Shown: piece after piece, positions 1 through 5,725 of the stretch
Layout: every line of letters begins with the position of its first letter
Position numbering within the stretch: position 1 is the stretch's first letter
DNA from: Pseudomonadota bacterium
GTDB lineage: Bacteria; BMS3Abin14
Reading direction: 5' to 3'
Length of the DNA: 6,458 nt
Assembly (NCBI GenBank): GCA_016937135.1
Contig: JAFGWO010000271.1
Coordinates: forward strand, 1-6,458
The notes under the pieces: model-generated
The model's input: the letters and a program-made list of their open reading frames with translations, nothing else
Told to the model about the DNA's origin: nothing
The model's database searches: none
Position numbers and translations under genes: made by a program

Positions 1-90
1 CGGGACGCGGTAATCGAAAGGCCTGAGACCAACGAAAAGCATCAGTGCCGTCACAGCGACAAGGATTAGAAAACTTTGGTTTCTTGACAT
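1..90 (-). CDS. N-terminal fragment of a membrane protein, possibly VanZ-like (partial)
   Basis: An open reading frame starts at the ATG complementary to 88-90 and runs off the left edge; 30 codons are visible. The peptide has a short polar, basic start (MSRNQ) followed by one continuous hydrophobic stretch (about residues 6-22), then LRPFDYRVP. A first transmembrane helix followed by an L-R-P-F-D/N type motif is what I recall from VanZ-family membrane proteins, including LamG-fused forms found in exosortase-bearing bacteria. The assignment rests on this short motif only. A second in-frame ATG lies three codons upstream (97-99). Neither start has a convincing Shine-Dalgarno sequence, so the start is uncertain. 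Other possibilities are any small membrane protein or a secreted protein with an uncleaved signal. The terminator at 451-491 and about 360 bases of spacer separate it from the PEP-CTERM gene, so it is probably a separate transcription unit. Confidence 0.4.
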   Translation of the reverse strand, partial: MSRNQSFLILVAVTALMLFVGLRPFDYRVP

Positions 91-450
91 ACTGAACATC
101 TGACCAGTGGACAACGAAAAGGCAGGCCCGGTCAAGGCCCGGCAAAGCCAAAAGCGAACAGGGAAAGAGAAAAGCGTGATCGGGTCAGGGCGTGGGGGCG
201 CAGGGGCGAAACAGTTTTCGGATTATTCAACAAGGTTTTGAAAAAACAGGCCGCCAGGCTGCCTTTGAAATGCTCTGATCGTTCTTCGGGGGCCTGGAGT
301 GGAGTTGGGGCTTAAGGTCCCTTCTTCCTTCGATATTCCTGCTTTTTCCTATCCCCTTTTATCCTCTCCATCCCTGTTAATTCGGCCAGGAAAAGTGAAA
401 AAAGTTACCTCTGGACTCTCCTGGTTCTGATCGGTTGTTTGTCTTGCCTT
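91..450. other. Non-coding spacer with short repeats
   Basis: I see no supportable gene here on either strand. The left part contains a tandem pair of AGGCCCGG (124-131 and 135-142). It is followed by G-rich low-complexity sequence around 184-210. The right part (about 321-383) is pyrimidine-rich with a loose period near 10. It ends in a 15-base stretch (369-383) that is the exact reverse complement of 5726-5740. The promoter of the leftmost gene should lie in this spacer, but I could not pick convincing -35/-10 boxes. Confidence 0.6.
369..383 (-). repeat. Interspersed 15-bp repeat, copy 1
   Basis: Read on the minus strand this is GAATTAACAGGGATG, identical to the plus strand at 5726-5740. 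Both copies continue into G/A-rich sequence with GGGGAT-like units (extending to about 341 on this side and to 5756 on the other), but with a different unit order. The two copies lie in opposite orientation in two different spacers. Confidence 0.6.
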
Positions 451-491
451 CAATAAAAAAACGGGACCTTTACGGTCCCGCTTTTTTATTG
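451..491. terminator. Bidirectional intrinsic terminator
   Basis: A 7-bp GC stem, CGGGACC (462-468) with GGTCCCG (474-480), encloses a 5-base loop. It is flanked by A7 (455-461) and T6 (482-487). Pairing continues outward to C451/G491 with a single A461/C481 mismatch. The run of U follows the stem on both strands, so it can end transcription both ways. On the minus strand it begins about 10 bases after the stop codon of the PEP-CTERM gene, making it that gene's terminator and insulating the leftmost gene from read-through. Confidence 0.93.
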
Positions 492-501
492 AAAGGGAAT
501 T

Positions 502-1089
502 TCAGCTCAGCTTCCTGCGCACCCCCGCCAAGGCAACCATGCCGAGGCCCAGGAGAAGAAGGCTGCCGGGTTCCGGGACCTGGGTTGTTCCTCCTGTCCC
601 GCCAATGTGGCTGATCCGTCCAACCATCCAGGCTTCGAGAGACTCAACTCCCAAAGCTGAGAGGTCAACGACCGCCCAATTCAATTCATCCTCGTTAAGG
701 AACAGAAAATGGTCCGGTACCGAACCACTTTCACCAAGGCTGCCAACTCCAAGCTTAAGGAAGAAATATTCCGGTTGGTACCCGTCAGTGAATTCCCATG
801 CCCAGTAATATTCGTCATCAACCGGCAGCCATTCTACATCCCCGAACGATTTATCTTCAGGGTAGGCATTTTCAATTTCGTCTGAAGGGTATTTGTAGTC
901 CAGGGTGTATCCGGATCCGAGTATGGACTGAATCCAGGCTTCTTCTGCGCCATCTCCTGAATTTCCAAGAAATATCGAATCCCCTGTGTAGGTATCCAGA
1001 AGTCCAACTTCACCGAGAGGGATTGCCCACCCAGTCCCGGCAAAGGCCAGTATGGCCAGAAGCGCCGCTGTGAATTTTAACCTCTTCAT
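502..1089 (-). CDS. PEP-CTERM sorting domain-containing secreted protein
   Basis: This 195-residue protein is exported and probably anchored or released by exosortase processing, ending at the cell surface or in the exopolysaccharide matrix. Residues 1-22 form a Sec signal peptide (MKRLK, hydrophobic core, then GWA before IPL). The body (about 23-168) is acidic, rich in aromatic residues and has no cysteine. The C-terminus is a textbook PEP-CTERM signal: V171-P-E-P174, a hydrophobic helix at about 176-190, then R191-R-K. Motifs near the end of the body (FLFLNEDELNWAVVDLSALG at 128-147 and ISHIGG at 159-164) resemble a recurrent PEP-CTERM body type as I remember it; its molecular function is unknown. 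The start was chosen because AAGGAGA lies at a proper distance before it and the signal peptide begins there; the 36-codon upstream extension has neither. No exosortase gene is in view and must be elsewhere. A candidate sigma-54 promoter lies just upstream and a strong terminator downstream, so it can be monocistronic. Confidence 0.93.
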   Translation of the reverse strand: MKRLKFTAALLAILAFAGTGWAIPLGEVGLLDTYTGDSIFLGNSGDGAEEAWIQSILGSGYTLDYKYPSDEIENAYPEDKSFGDVEWLPVDDEYYWAWEFTDGYQPEYFFLKLGVGSLGESGSVPDHFLFLNEDELNWAVVDLSALGVESLEAWMVGRISHIGGTGGTTQVPEPGSLLLLGLGMVALAGVRRKLS

Positions 1090-1096
1090 GACTCCA

Positions 1097-1103
1097 TCTC
1101 CTT
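1097..1103 (-). promoter_or_regulatory. Ribosome binding site of the PEP-CTERM gene
   Basis: Minus-strand AAGGAGA, with AGGAG about 8 bases before the ATG at 1089, matches the Shine-Dalgarno consensus. It decides the start in favour of the 195-residue protein over the longer in-frame ORF beginning at 1197. Confidence 0.85.
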
Positions 1104-1359
1104 CCGGGAAATAGAACTGGCTTCTTTTTTCTATTGCACAGCATAAACTATGCCGAATATGGCCCGCTGATCCCAATATTTTTATCTTTAAAAGCACCCT
1201 TTTTATAACAATTTCCGGGGTTAAACTCGCAGGTCATCCCTCCCCGCACTTAAGCCGATTTGTGCCTGGGAAAAAAACTACCACTATTAGGTTCTGCTTT
1301 TCCTTGAAAGGATATTCGCGATCTTATGTTAAAAAAGTCAATAAAATCAGTATTGTCGA
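1104..1359. other. Spacer between signalling gene and PEP-CTERM gene
   Basis: This AT-rich spacer holds the leader and promoter region of the PEP-CTERM gene. I see no gene in it. After the stop codon of the upstream gene there is no GC-rich hairpin with a U-run. The only palindrome noted is a weak TCCTTGAAAGGA (1301-1312). Read-through from the HD-GYP gene into the PEP-CTERM gene therefore cannot be excluded. Confidence 0.55.
1140..1156 (-). promoter_or_regulatory. Candidate sigma-54 (-24/-12) promoter of the PEP-CTERM gene
   Basis: On the minus strand, CGGCA and TGCT provide a GG (complement of 1153-1154) and a GC (complement of 1141-1142) separated by exactly 10 bases, the invariant spacing of RpoN promoters. 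The CA after GG and the T either side of GC also agree with the consensus (TGGCAC-N5-TTGCW). The expected transcription start would fall near 1130, giving a leader of about 40 bases. Upstream DNA (about 1170-1210) is AT-rich. From established knowledge, PEP-CTERM genes in some bacteria are controlled by RpoN with the PrsK/PrsR two-component system. The match is imperfect, so this is a candidate only. Confidence 0.45.
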
Positions 1360-3534
1360 TTATTGAATCGTTTCCCGGAAGGCCTTGACCACCCGTTTGT
1401 CGAACATCGCCCCGCTCTCTTCCTCCAGAGTAGCGAAAGCCTGTTCGTGTGACATGGCCTCCCGGAAGGGGCGCTCGTGGATCATGGAATCGTATGCGTC
1501 GGTGACGGCCAGGATCCGGCCGCCTATGGGGATCTCCTCGCCCATGAGGCCGTCGGGGTAGCCCTTGCCGTCGTAGCGTTCATGGTGGGTCCTTACCGCC
1601 GCCAGGTCGACCTCGAGGTTCGGGAAATTCTGCAGGAGGCGATTACTCCAGAGGGGATACTGGCGCATGAGATTCTTTTCCTCAGCCTCCAGCGGTCCGG
1701 GTTTGCTGAGGATGGATTCGTCGATGGCGATGCGCCCGAGATCGTGGAACCGGGCCGCATTGGCGATCCTCAGAGCCTCCGTGTCAGGGATATTCAGGGA
1801 ACGGGCCAATCGGTAAGTGCTTTCGGAGACGCGGTCGCTGTGCCCCTTCAGATAGGGGCTTTTGTTCTCAGCGATGTTGAGCAGGGTATCGGCGGTGTCG
1901 TTTAGGAAATCCTTTTGAACCACGTGGAACCGCTTTCCCTCGGCAAGGAGCCTGGCCATGGTGTGAACGTGTGGCAGGATGAGGTTCAGGTCGTCCCGGG
2001 TGAAGGAACCCCTGTCGATACGGTTGCTGAAATTGATGACCCCGATGGGTTTTCCCTGATAGATAAGGGGAACCGACAGGAAAGAGGGGCTGGAATAGCG
2101 CATGCCCCGCTTTGGCCGGTCGGCCATGTAAAGGTCGATGTTTTCAACCAGCAGAGGCTCTTTCTTCTTGAGCACCTGGCCGCAGATGCTGTCTTCCACG
2201 GCGATGACGCTTTTCTGGATATCTTCCTCGAACCCCTGGAATCCTATGCCGTGCTTGAAAACGAGGCGGTTGCCCGTCTCATCGAGGAGAAGGATGGACA
2301 CGCGGTCGGCTTCGGTCAGGCGGGAGAAAAAATCCACCAGATGGCGCAGGAGACGATCCATGTCGAAGACGGCGCCAAGGGTGTTGAGGAGTTCCTGCAG
2401 GTCAAGACTAATGGGTTTTTTCTCGAGGTGGCCGTTGGAGGAATAGCGGCTGACAGCCCTGTTTCCCCCGTTTTCCATGGCTTTTTCGAGGTTTTTCTCC
2501 GCTTCCGCCAGGAGGTCGCTCACTGTCGCGGCCATGGGGTAGCCGGACAGCCCGATGCTTATGGTGAGACTCCCCTGGGAAAGGCCGCTCTGGATATTGA
2601 TGGGCGCCCCGGAAACCCGGCTCCTGATGCGGTTGGCAAGAACGTTGGCCTGTTCGAGCTCCGTCTCGGGAAGAAGGATGGCCAGACCCGTTTCGGAATA
2701 CCGGGTGAAGGTGTCGATCCTGCGAACCATCGGGATGATCCGCTTGACGACTTCACGGAGGATCATCCCTCCACCAAAGGAAGCGGCCTGATGGCTCAGC
2801 TCACTGAACCTGTCTATGGAGATGAGCATCAGGGCGAACGGGCGGTTGTTTCGCCTGGACCTCGTGAACTCGCGCTCCATCTCGTTGTCAAACTGGGGCC
2901 TCATCGGAAGATCGGTGAAAGGATCCTTTCCTTCCCCGAGCCCTGGTTCCGTCCGCATCATCTTGTGGAAGAGCCCTTCGAGCTGGAGGACCAGAATCCA
3001 AAGGAAGCGGATGTTGTCGTCAGTGAAGTTGTATGGCCTGGAGCTGAAGAGCTGGATGACGGCCCGGGCGTTGCTCTCCACGATGATGGGGATGGACACG
3101 ACGCTGCGGCAGGAGATTTCGGCAAAAGCCGCTTCCACTTCCGGACCGTCGGATTCCTGGACCCGGATGGGAAGATGGTTTTCGGTGGTCCAGTCGAGGA
3201 AGATGTTTCCCTTCCGCAGATTTGGGGGGACCTTCTCCCCGAAGCCGCAGACCAGTTCCGCGTAGAAAGATTTGTCCTCTTCGTCAAGGAGATAGAAGAT
3301 GGCCTTGTCGAAGTCGGCCAGGTCGCGGGCAAGGTCCAGCATGACCTTCATGGCGGAGTGAAGGTCCAGCCGGAGGCTGTACACCATGGAGGCCTTGAAG
3401 AGGACGTTCAGCTTCTGGAAAAGGGAATCGATGCTGCTGATGTCCAGCTCAGGCGCGACATTGACGACGAACCGTTCTCCCTTTTTCAATAGGGTCTCCA
3501 TAGGACGGAGTGCAGATGTAACTTCACGTTCCAT
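1360..3534 (-). CDS. GAF / degenerate GGDEF / GAF / HD-GYP c-di-GMP signalling protein
   Basis: This 724-residue, probably cytosolic protein (no transmembrane segment seen) has four domains. GAF1 spans about residues 45-190. A GGDEF-like domain spans about 203-365, with the relic DPFTDLP at 204-210. GAF2 spans about 378-535 and a C-terminal HD-GYP domain about 555-724. HD-GYP domains hydrolyse c-di-GMP at a bi/tri-metal centre. Here H565, H597-D598, K611-P-G, H650-H651-E, G658-Y-P and D679 are kept, but the histidine of the usual H-P motif is Y626 and the DIGK lysine is R601. In the GGDEF domain the signature is S280-E-T-G-L284, so cyclase activity should be lost, while R271-R-I-D274 keeps the I-site spacing. 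Likely role: a sensor phosphodiesterase or c-di-GMP receptor, with ligands of the GAF domains unknown. A TAA lies directly before the ATG and there is no clear Shine-Dalgarno sequence, so M12 is a possible alternative start. The downstream neighbour is the PEP-CTERM gene, 270 bases away. Confidence 0.95.
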   Translation of the reverse strand: MEREVTSALRPMETLLKKGERFVVNVAPELDISSIDSLFQKLNVLFKASMVYSLRLDLHSAMKVMLDLARDLADFDKAIFYLLDEEDKSFYAELVCGFGEKVPPNLRKGNIFLDWTTENHLPIRVQESDGPEVEAAFAEISCRSVVSIPIIVESNARAVIQLFSSRPYNFTDDNIRFLWILVLQLEGLFHKMMRTEPGLGEGKDPFTDLPMRPQFDNEMEREFTRSRRNNRPFALMLISIDRFSELSHQAASFGGGMILREVVKRIIPMVRRIDTFTRYSETGLAILLPETELEQANVLANRIRSRVSGAPINIQSGLSQGSLTISIGLSGYPMAATVSDLLAEAEKNLEKAMENGGNRAVSRYSSNGHLEKKPISLDLQELLNTLGAVFDMDRLLRHLVDFFSRLTEADRVSILLLDETGNRLVFKHGIGFQGFEEDIQKSVIAVEDSICGQVLKKKEPLLVENIDLYMADRPKRGMRYSSPSFLSVPLIYQGKPIGVINFSNRIDRGSFTRDDLNLILPHVHTMARLLAEGKRFHVVQKDFLNDTADTLLNIAENKSPYLKGHSDRVSESTYRLARSLNIPDTEALRIANAARFHDLGRIAIDESILSKPGPLEAEEKNLMRQYPLWSNRLLQNFPNLEVDLAAVRTHHERYDGKGYPDGLMGEEIPIGGRILAVTDAYDSMIHERPFREAMSHEQAFATLEEESGAMFDKRVVKAFRETIQ

Positions 3535-3608
3535 TTAAATTATTAAAGCAAGAAGCATTCCAATATGGACACAGATTCGAGTAAAAAGGAACGGCCACCC
3601 GTTTTTCG

Positions 3609-3634
3609 TTTTCCCGCAGGTTTCTTCGGGAAAA
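3609..3634. promoter_or_regulatory. Inverted repeat in the leader of the HD-GYP gene
   Basis: TTTTCCCG (3609-3616) and CGGGAAAA (3627-3634) are perfect 8-bp arms around a 10-base loop, about 75 bases upstream of the ATG. If transcription starts near 3640, this hairpin would be the 5' end of the mRNA. It could be an operator, an mRNA-stabilising hairpin, or a chance product of repeat-rich spacer DNA. Confidence 0.4.
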
Positions 3635-3645
3635 GATAACAAGGA

Positions 3646-3675
3646 AAGATAACTCGCAATGAACCTTCCGGTCAA
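3646..3675 (-). promoter_or_regulatory. Candidate sigma-70 promoter of the HD-GYP gene
   Basis: On the minus strand, TTGACC (complement of 3670-3675) and TATCTT (complement of 3646-3651) are separated by 18 bases. The -35 is good and the -10 matches 4 of 6 positions. A 9-base direct repeat, AAAGATAAC on the plus strand (3632-3640 and 3645-3653), covers the -10 and start region. The spacing and position are reasonable, but the evidence is consensus matching by eye. Confidence 0.35.
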
Positions 3676-3709
3676 TAAGCAGGAAAGAGGGGGAAATTAA
3701 GAGCGAATT

Positions 3710-3744
3710 GGGAATAGAGAAGTGGGGAGAGGGAAGTGGGAAGG
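3710..3744 (+). repeat. Purine heptad tract, left end of spacer A
   Basis: Five consecutive units keep an exact 7-base period: GGGAATA, GAGAAGT, GGGGAGA, GGGAAGT, GGGAAGG. The first 17 bases (3710-3726) are identical to 6104-6120 in spacer B, and 20 of 21 bases match if extended. A weaker period-7 run (GGAATAG, GGAACAG and so on) follows at about 3780-3821. Confidence 0.8.
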
Positions 3745-3930
3745 AAAACATCGTGGTGGCGCAAGGGCGTGGGAAAGCTGGAATAGGGAACAGAAAATGA
3801 GGAATTGGAGAGGAAAAGGAAAGGTAGTCCCGGCAGAACTGATGGACTTTTCTTGGGTTTTGGCCTTCGTGCTGAATGGTATTGACTTTCCCCCCTCCTC
3901 CCTTGGAACGGGTTCAGGGCGGCAGGGCAG

Positions 3931-4017
3931 GCAGAGAACACAGCGAACACAAAAAGGACAAAAGGAGGGACCAAGGGGGATCAACTCCTCATGTCTGCTT
4001 TTTTCTGTGTTCTTGCG
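3931..4017. repeat. Long imperfect inverted repeat
   Basis: The outer arms AGAACACAG (3935-3943) and CTGTGTTCT (4005-4013) pair perfectly, and they extend outward with one extra base to a shared GCA. Inner arms AGGAG (3963-3967) and CTCCT (3985-3989) also pair. Between them A-rich and T-rich runs can pair loosely, so the 87 bases could fold as one interrupted hairpin. It resembles ACACAGRG-type palindromic intergenic repeats that I recall from environmental genomes. Confidence 0.5.
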
Positions 4018-4125
4018 CGAGCTTGAGCGACTGAGACCGGGGAGCGGGCGTGAGACATCCGGGCATTTGCGCCGGGGTGTTGGAAAACCGGGCTGACGAG
4101 TTGAAGTAGAAATGACCTGTTTGTT

Positions 4126-5469
4126 CTATGGGATTTGGTTTTTGAGCGGGATTACCATTTTTTCTTCCCTATTCCCTATTCCCTCTTCCGGTCCTTTTTT
4201 AACACTTGGATTGAAATACCCGAACTGCATTTCCGGGAAGCGCTGGCGGATGGCCCCCATGAAGTTCTTCATCCCCATGGCGGTCCCCGGCTCCCAGTCC
4301 AGGCACTGGATGTAAAGGTCCGGGTCGATATTCAGGTTGCGCCACTGGATCATGTCGGGCTGTACCCTCTCCGAGAGAGACAGGAAAGCCTCCAGCTCCT
4401 CTTCCTCGTCGGTGACTCCAGGGAAAACGAAATAGTTTATGCTGATAAATTTGCCTTTTTCACGGGCAATTTCCATGCTTTTGACCACATCATCGAAGTT
4501 GTAGCCCACGGGCCGGAAGTAGGAATGGTAAAGGGGCGGTCTCGCGGAATTGAGGCTGACCCTGATGCTGGTCAACCCTGCGTCGAAAAGGGCCGCTATC
4601 GCCTGCGGTATGCTGGCGTTGGTGTTAAGGTTGATCGTTCCTTTTTTCGTTCCCTGCCGGATGAGCCTTATTGATGCTTCCAGGATCTTCCAGTTGGTGA
4701 GGGGTTCCCCTTCGCATCCCTGGCCGAAGCTGACCACGCCGTCCGGTACACGGTTAAGGTGGTAAAGGGCGACCTCGGCCACCTCCTCCGGGGTGGGGAT
4801 GAAATCCATGCGGTCCTGGCTGCATGGGACCCCGGGATTTTCCTGGAGGGAGATGCACCCCACGCACCGGGCGTTGCATGCGGTGGATGTGGGCAGGGGG
4901 GCCTCGAAGCGGTTTAAAAACAGGTTCCGCGCCGCGGGACAGCGGTAGACCTTGCAGCAGTTGCGGGCAAGGTGGGAAATCAGCCGGTTGTGGGGGCGTT
5001 CCCGGACAAGGGCCTCGGCGTTGAGGACATCCACATTTCCTTTAGGGAAATGGCCGAGATCCTGTCTTGTGTCCGGGTCGATCCTCACCGCGGCGGCGAA
5101 AAAACCCTCTTCGGACCACCCCAGGGCTGTGTAGGCGTAAAGGGGAAGGGCCAGCGCGCTTTCCCTTTTCTCGAAGGCTGCCGTCAGGTATCCCGTGTGG
5201 GCGGGGGGCAGGAAGACGGAGACGGCCGTCACCGGCTCTCTCCGGAAGGTGTTTACTGCCTGGATCTTCCCCGTCTCCGGGTGGATGCCCACAGGCCTTC
5301 GTCCCGGCAGGACGTAAAGGTCGGAACCGGAAGGAAGGGGGATGAGCTCGTCAGGCTGCGGCGGGCGCACGGAAAGCCCGCTCCTGCCCGCCATCCGGAG
5401 GAGGGGATGCTCGAAGATGCGTCCCTTCCGGTCGGCCATGACCAGATAGGGGAGGTGGGAGAAGGACAT
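4126..5469 (-). CDS. Radical SAM protein (MoaA/NifB/PqqE-like), function unknown
   Basis: This 447-residue protein has the radical SAM cluster motif C198-x3-C202-x2-C205 (in CNARCVGC), which binds a [4Fe-4S] cluster with S-adenosylmethionine. A GQGCEGEP segment follows at 249-256 as the GGEP-type SAM contact. LNTNAS (281-286) and RVSLNSARP (303-311) fit later strands of the barrel. About 170 residues precede the motif and hold no domain I recognise. C171, C172, C177 and C216 flank the cluster and could bind a second one. The substrate is unknown. The start M1 (MSFSHLPYLVMADRK) is preferred because the 56-codon upstream extension is spacer repeat DNA. There is no clear Shine-Dalgarno sequence, and M11 (MADRK) is an alternative. 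Residues 427-435 are encoded by a heptad repeat and 436-447 by adjoining sequence, so the natural end may have been near residue 425. Large spacers isolate the gene on both sides. Confidence 0.92.
   Translation of the reverse strand: MSFSHLPYLVMADRKGRIFEHPLLRMAGRSGLSVRPPQPDELIPLPSGSDLYVLPGRRPVGIHPETGKIQAVNTFRREPVTAVSVFLPPAHTGYLTAAFEKRESALALPLYAYTALGWSEEGFFAAAVRIDPDTRQDLGHFPKGNVDVLNAEALVRERPHNRLISHLARNCCKVYRCPAARNLFLNRFEAPLPTSTACNARCVGCISLQENPGVPCSQDRMDFIPTPEEVAEVALYHLNRVPDGVVSFGQGCEGEPLTNWKILEASIRLIRQGTKKGTINLNTNASIPQAIAALFDAGLTSIRVSLNSARPPLYHSYFRPVGYNFDDVVKSMEIAREKGKFISINYFVFPGVTDEEEELEAFLSLSERVQPDMIQWRNLNIDPDLYIQCLDWEPGTAMGMKNFMGAIRQRFPEMQFGYFNPSVKKGPEEGIGNREEKMVIPLKNQIP
4165..4189 (+). repeat. 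Pyrimidine heptad tract overlapping the radical SAM C-terminus
   Basis: TTCCCTA, TTCCCTA, TTCCCTC and a partial TTCC keep an exact 7-base period. On the coding (minus) strand this reads as GGGAATA-type units and is translated as PEEGIGNRE (residues 427-435). It is the inverted counterpart of the purine tract at 3710-3744. Confidence 0.8.
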
Positions 5470-5507
5470 GGGAAGGTATATTAGCAGAAGGAAAAAGAAG
5501 GGAGAAG

Positions 5508-5559
5508 CCGAAGGTCCTGAGCTTGTCGAAGGACCGAAGGCCCTGAGCCTGTCGAAGGG
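5508..5559. repeat. Tandem 26-bp repeat with GTCGAAGG core
   Basis: Two adjacent copies (5508-5533 and 5534-5559) differ at three positions (5515/5541, 5523/5549, 5533/5559). Each begins CCGAAGG and ends TGTCGAAGG, so CGAAGG recurs four times. Read on the minus strand it contains TTCGACAAGCTCAGGA, a short interspersed repeat that I recall from many unrelated environmental bacterial genomes. It lies about 40 bases upstream of the radical SAM start, inside the expected promoter or leader region. Confidence 0.8.
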
Positions 5560-5586
5560 GGAGAAGGGGGAGAAGGGAGAAGAAAA

Positions 5587-5614
5587 GGGAAGAGGGAATT
5601 GGGAAGTGGGAAGA
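5587..5614 (+). repeat. Purine heptad tract, left outer arm of spacer B
   Basis: Four units in exact 7-base period: GGGAAGA, GGGAATT, GGGAAGT, GGGAAGA. Less regular GGGGGAGAA units precede it (5557-5586). It is the inverted counterpart of 6184-6222. Confidence 0.8.
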
Positions 5615-5620
5615 CCAGCC

Positions 5621-5669
5621 CAAAGGCCAAAGCCCAAGGCCCAAAGTCCAGAGTCCAGAGACCAAAGGC
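5621..5669 (+). repeat. CAAAGNC heptad tract, left inner arm of spacer B
   Basis: Seven consecutive units in exact 7-base period: CAAAGGC, CAAAGCC, CAAGGCC, CAAAGTC, CAGAGTC, CAGAGAC, CAAAGGC. Every unit starts with CA and ends with C. The tract at 6155-6182 is the same motif in the opposite orientation. Confidence 0.85.
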
Positions 5670-5725
5670 CCGAGGGGAAGAGCGTTTATCGTGGATCCTT
5701 CAAGCCCTTCGGCTCAAGGGCCCAT

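Larger units (their letters stand above)
3676..4125. other. Repeat-rich spacer A
   Basis: No gene is supported between the HD-GYP promoter region and the stop of the radical SAM gene. The spacer begins with purine heptads (3710-3744), continues with eroded heptads (about 3780-3821), then GC-rich unique-looking sequence, and a long imperfect inverted repeat (3931-4017). Open frames across it encode only low-complexity peptides. The right-hand pyrimidine heptads that mirror the left tract lie at 4165-4189, inside the C-terminal coding end of the radical SAM gene. Confidence 0.65.

Noticed and set aside
91..450. tRNA, riboswitch or small RNA gene in the left spacer
   Set aside because: I found no cloverleaf, no conserved riboswitch core and no promoter-terminator pair that would define one.
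1090..1197. 36-codon N-terminal extension of the PEP-CTERM protein
   Set aside because: It would bury the signal peptide and includes the Shine-Dalgarno and promoter region. The ATG at 1089 has a proper ribosome binding site and begins a typical signal peptide.
1915..3492. A 525-codon plus-strand open frame opposite the HD-GYP gene
   Set aside because: It is the antisense of a clearly recognisable GAF/GGDEF/HD-GYP protein. Its peptide shows no domain and mirrors the codon bias of the real gene.
3672..4096. Open frames on both strands in spacer A (about 75-124 codons)
   Set aside because: Peptides are repeat-derived, low in complexity and lack any recognisable domain. The two strands are equally open because of the purine/pyrimidine bias.
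5470..5637. 56-codon N-terminal extension of the radical SAM protein
   Set aside because: The extension is encoded entirely by the purine heptads and the 26-bp tandem repeat, giving Ser/Pro/Phe-rich sequence. A natural-looking N-terminus begins at 5469.
5508..5669. CRISPR array
   Set aside because: Repeat units are 26 bp directly abutting, or 7 bp tandem, with no unique spacers between them and no cas genes.
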